From the NCBI GenBank assembly GCA_947456245.1, contig CANGPS010000003.1:62001-126000 (forward strand): a stretch of DNA of 64,000 nt, read 5' to 3'. The notes beneath the pieces are model-generated. The model was not told the origin of the DNA. It saw only the letters and a program-made list of their open reading frames with translations, and ran no database searches. Positions 61,733 to 64,000 of the stretch are shown here, piece after piece. The position numbers and the translations under genes were made by a program. Numbering within the stretch: the first letter of the stretch is position 1; each line of letters opens with the position of its first letter. This stretch comes from Acidimicrobiaceae bacterium (GTDB taxonomy: Bacteria > Actinomycetota > Acidimicrobiia > Acidimicrobiales > RAAP-2).

Positions 61733-62896
61733 ATGCATGCAGCATCGACGACGAGGTTCGGCGCAATGGTGGCGACCATCGCCCTCACCCTCGGCGCCGT
61801 GTGGGTCCCTGGCGCCGCGTCAGCCGCTCCGCAGAAGCCAACGCCGGTCAAGACCGTCTGGCTGTGCAAGCCGGGCCTCGCCCGGAACCCGTGCACCGGA
61901 GACCTCGACACCCTCGTCGTCCCGGCCGTCGGCCGCAGCATCGTGCGTCCCATCACGGTGGCCAAGAACCCTCCCGTGGACTGCTTCTACGCCTATCCGA
62001 CCGTGAGCCAGCAGCCGGGCCTGAACGCCGACCTGACCATCGAGGCCAACGAGATCAACGTCGCCTACTCCCAAGCGGGACCCTTCTCCCAGGTCTGCCG
62101 CGTGTTCGCCCCGATGTACCGCCAGGTGACCGTCCATGGCCTCTTCGGGCTCACCGGACCACAGGTGCAGTCCAGCCTTGACATCTCCTACAACTCGCTG
62201 CTGAGCGGGTTCAAGGCCTTCTTGGCCCAGGAGCCCAAGGGCCGACGCTTCGTGGTGCTCGGGCACTCCCAGGGGGCGGCCATGCTGATCCGTCTCGTCA
62301 AGAGCCAGATCGACCCCAACCCGGCCCTGCGGAGCCGGCTGCTCTCCGCCCTCATCATCGGCGGGAACCTGACGGTGAAGAAGGGCGGCAAGGTCGGTGG
62401 GGCCTTCTCGCACATCCCGCTGTGCAGCTCGGGCCACCAGCTCGGCTGTGCCATCGCCTACTCGGCCTTCTCCCAGTCGGAGCCTCCGACCCCGGACTCG
62501 TTCTTCGGCATCCCCGGGCAGGGGGTGAGCCTCATGTGGGGCCAGACCTCGCGGTCGCCCTCGCTCGAGGTGGCCTGCACCAGCCCGGCCGCGTTCTCCA
62601 AGGGCTTCGCCCGGCTCAACCCGCGCTGGCCTGATCGCACCCACGCCGGCGTCGGCTACTTCACCTACCCGACGCTCTATCGCGGCCAGTGCGCCTCTGA
62701 CCACGGAGCGCGCTACCTCGAGGTGGCCGAGGAGCCGTCGACGTCCTATCCGGCGTCGGTCCACCCCAACGACCGGCCCCTGGTCCAGAGCCTCGGCGCC
62801 CAGTGGGGCCTCCACATGGACGACGTCAACATCGCCCAGGGAGACCTCGTCGCCTTCGTGGCGCGCCAGGTGTTCTTCCTGCGCAACCATCGCTGA
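61733..62896 (+). CDS. Secreted DUF3089-family hydrolase
   Basis: 387 residues with a signal peptide (about 1-31, cleavage after ASA). The mature protein shows the DUF3089 pattern: VWLCKPGLARNPCTGDL, DCFYAYPTVSQ, FAPMYRQVT, and the nucleophile elbow VVLGHSQGAAML of an alpha/beta hydrolase. Six or more Cys suggest disulfides. GGGAGG lies six bases before the ATG, and a TAACCT hexamer (61699-61704) could be the -10. Natural substrate unknown; an envelope or extracellular ester is likely. Confidence 0.86.
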   Translation: MHAASTTRFGAMVATIALTLGAVWVPGAASAAPQKPTPVKTVWLCKPGLARNPCTGDLDTLVVPAVGRSIVRPITVAKNPPVDCFYAYPTVSQQPGLNADLTIEANEINVAYSQAGPFSQVCRVFAPMYRQVTVHGLFGLTGPQVQSSLDISYNSLLSGFKAFLAQEPKGRRFVVLGHSQGAAMLIRLVKSQIDPNPALRSRLLSALIIGGNLTVKKGGKVGGAFSHIPLCSSGHQLGCAIAYSAFSQSEPPTPDSFFGIPGQGVSLMWGQTSRSPSLEVACTSPAAFSKGFARLNPRWPDRTHAGVGYFTYPTLYRGQCASDHGARYLEVAEEPSTSYPASVHPNDRPLVQSLGAQWGLHMDDVNIAQGDLVAFVARQVFFLRNHR

Positions 62897-63007
62897 CGCG
62901 CCCTCGGACCACGGCCCGCCGGCTGCCCGGCAGATAGAGCCCTTCTCCCCTACCGCCCCGCAACGGTGGACCGCAGACTGTGACGTGTCCGGCGACCGGT
63001 GAGGGAT

Positions 63008-63040
63008 CTCTCATCGGTCTCTCATGGGCCGCTCATCGCC
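63008..63040 (+). repeat. Three 11-bp direct repeats upstream of secreted-protein gene
   Basis: CTCTCATCGGT, CTCTCATGGGC and CGCTCATCGCC, head to tail with an 11-base period and a common CTCAT core. The period equals one helical turn, the arrangement bound by OmpR/PhoB-type regulators. About 58 bases before the next gene's ATG. The rest of the 202-base gap shows nothing clear. Confidence 0.5.
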
Positions 63041-63098
63041 TCCGGTGAGCATGGTGAGGAAGGGTGGCGAGGTGCTGCCCCACGAAGAGGAGACTTCG

Positions 63099-64000
63099 AT
63101 GCAGACGACACGGGCACGTTCCCTGGCGACGATCTGGTGGCAGTGCGCCACCGCCGTGGCCCTGGTGGCCTCGTTCCTGATGGCCCCGGCCATCCTCAAG
63201 CACTCGGCCGCCCACGCGGCCCCCGTGCCGCTGGGCCACCCCGGCGCCGGCTTCCTGTCGAACTTCGACGTGTCGAACGACACCGGTGTCACCTGCGCCG
63301 GGTTCGACATCCAGATCGAGGACATCACCATCGCCGACGCCCCCTATCAGTACTGGGGGACCTACGGTCAGCCCACGCTCACCGACATGACCTTCCCCGA
63401 TGGCCACACCGGCATCGACGTCCGCTACGCCGCCACCTTCGCCGGCGGCACCTACAGCGCCTCGACCCCGCCGGGGACGATGGACCACTTCGGTGTCTCG
63501 GTGAACGTGCCGCCGGGCAACCAGAACCTGACGTGGCTCTGCGACTCGTCGGCCACCGCCGCCGACCCCGGCAGCTCGGGCACGCTCGTCCCGACCGGCG
63601 GCACCGCCACCGGCAACGGCTACACCAACAACACGATCACGAACCCCGTGCCGCAGGTCACCACCGCCATCGTCCCGACGACGGCCGGTGAGACCGTCCA
63701 GCAGCAGGTCGTCAACCAGGTCCCCGCCTCGGCCGCCCCCGGCGTCCAGGGCGACGCCGTGTGGTTCTACCGCCACCCGTCGACCACGCTCACCGACCCG
63801 CTGGCCCTGCTCGACCTCACACCGGAGTTCCCTGCCGTGGTGGCCATGACCCAGTACCAGAAGAACGACCTGATGAACCTGGTGGACGCCGGCGGCTCAG
63901 AGTCGGCGAGCACGCTGGCCCAGAACGGCGACGGTGCGGTCGTGTGGGTGGTCGACACCTACTCCTACGCCGACCCGACCACGGGCGCTGCTGGGCCCTA
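63099..64000 (+). CDS. Secreted protein of unknown function (partial, runs off window)
   Basis: At least 300 residues, no stop before base 64000. A signal peptide (about 1-40, WWQCATAVALVASFLMAP..., cleavage near AHA-AP) directs export. The mature start has a short domain with two Cys (about residues 66 and 147), followed by Gly/Thr/Asn-rich sequence and a VVDTYSYADP stretch at the edge. I do not recognise the family. GAGGAG lies six bases before the ATG, which fixes the start. Confidence 0.75.
   Translation, partial: MQTTRARSLATIWWQCATAVALVASFLMAPAILKHSAAHAAPVPLGHPGAGFLSNFDVSNDTGVTCAGFDIQIEDITIADAPYQYWGTYGQPTLTDMTFPDGHTGIDVRYAATFAGGTYSASTPPGTMDHFGVSVNVPPGNQNLTWLCDSSATAADPGSSGTLVPTGGTATGNGYTNNTITNPVPQVTTAIVPTTAGETVQQQVVNQVPASAAPGVQGDAVWFYRHPSTTLTDPLALLDLTPEFPAVVAMTQYQKNDLMNLVDAGGSESASTLAQNGDGAVVWVVDTYSYADPTTGAAGP

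Overview
This is a 64 kb, gene-dense, high-GC chromosomal window with no rRNA, tRNA, transposase, integrase or CRISPR array that I could find. The gene content points to an actinobacterium. It has a WhiB protein convergent with a PdtaS-type kinase, as in Mycobacterium. It also has a DUF3107 protein, paired ArsA-like ATPases, a histidine phosphatase/DUF3090/SCO1664 trio, F420-type oxidoreductases, and many starts that look leaderless. The complete System I cytochrome c maturation operon and archaeal-like ValRS make me favour the Acidimicrobiia or a nearby deep lineage over Mycobacterium or Streptomyces; that placement is inference.

Layout. 1-3.6 kb: Fpg/Nei glycosylase (cut by the window edge), an FrhB-type iron-sulfur flavoprotein, and the phosphatase/DUF3090/SCO1664 operon. 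3.7-8.1 kb: an MBOAT acyltransferase with an SGNH (DUF459) partner, then etfBA. 8.2-15.4 kb: GDPD phosphodiesterase, whiB1, pdtaS with an upstream PHP phosphatase, two ArsA ATPases, DUF3107, and a dGTPase-like HD protein. 15.4-19.4 kb: an SDR, then an iron-sulfur module (Mrp, SufR-like regulator, and a NifS-like protein that has lost its PLP lysine). 19.4-25.9 kb: ccmABCDEFGH plus a TPR (CcmI-like) gene. 26-32.6 kb: gmd, a glycosyltransferase, TetR, a large flippase/pseudokinase fusion overlapping a low-molecular-weight phosphatase, and a hydrolase. 32.8-34.4 kb: cysK-cysE. 34.4-43.9 kb: a mixed envelope/metabolism region (SDR, membrane proteins, acyltransferase-like protein, nitronate monooxygenase, GT2, sortase-type surface protein, MFS, DUF2127). 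44-49.5 kb: acyl-CoA dehydrogenase, and cysS divergent from valS. 49.5-54.7 kb: a branched-chain-amino-acid-type ABC importer with fused permeases. 54.8-64 kb: esterase, two F420-type LLM oxidoreductases, SRPBCC, several secreted proteins, HdeD, a second nitronate monooxygenase, and a secreted protein cut by the window edge.

How it fits together. Acyl-CoA dehydrogenase plus EtfAB would feed electrons from fatty acid or acyl-CoA oxidation. The ccm operon would supply c-type cytochromes. CysK/CysE make cysteine, and Mrp/SufR/NifS-like manage iron-sulfur status. MBOAT/SGNH, gmd, the glycosyltransferases and the flippase fusion build or decorate the envelope. Regulation is visible as extended -10 hexamers 6-7 bases before start codons at many genes, several palindromic operator candidates, and hairpins between convergent genes. 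No intergenic stretch exceeds about 300 bases.
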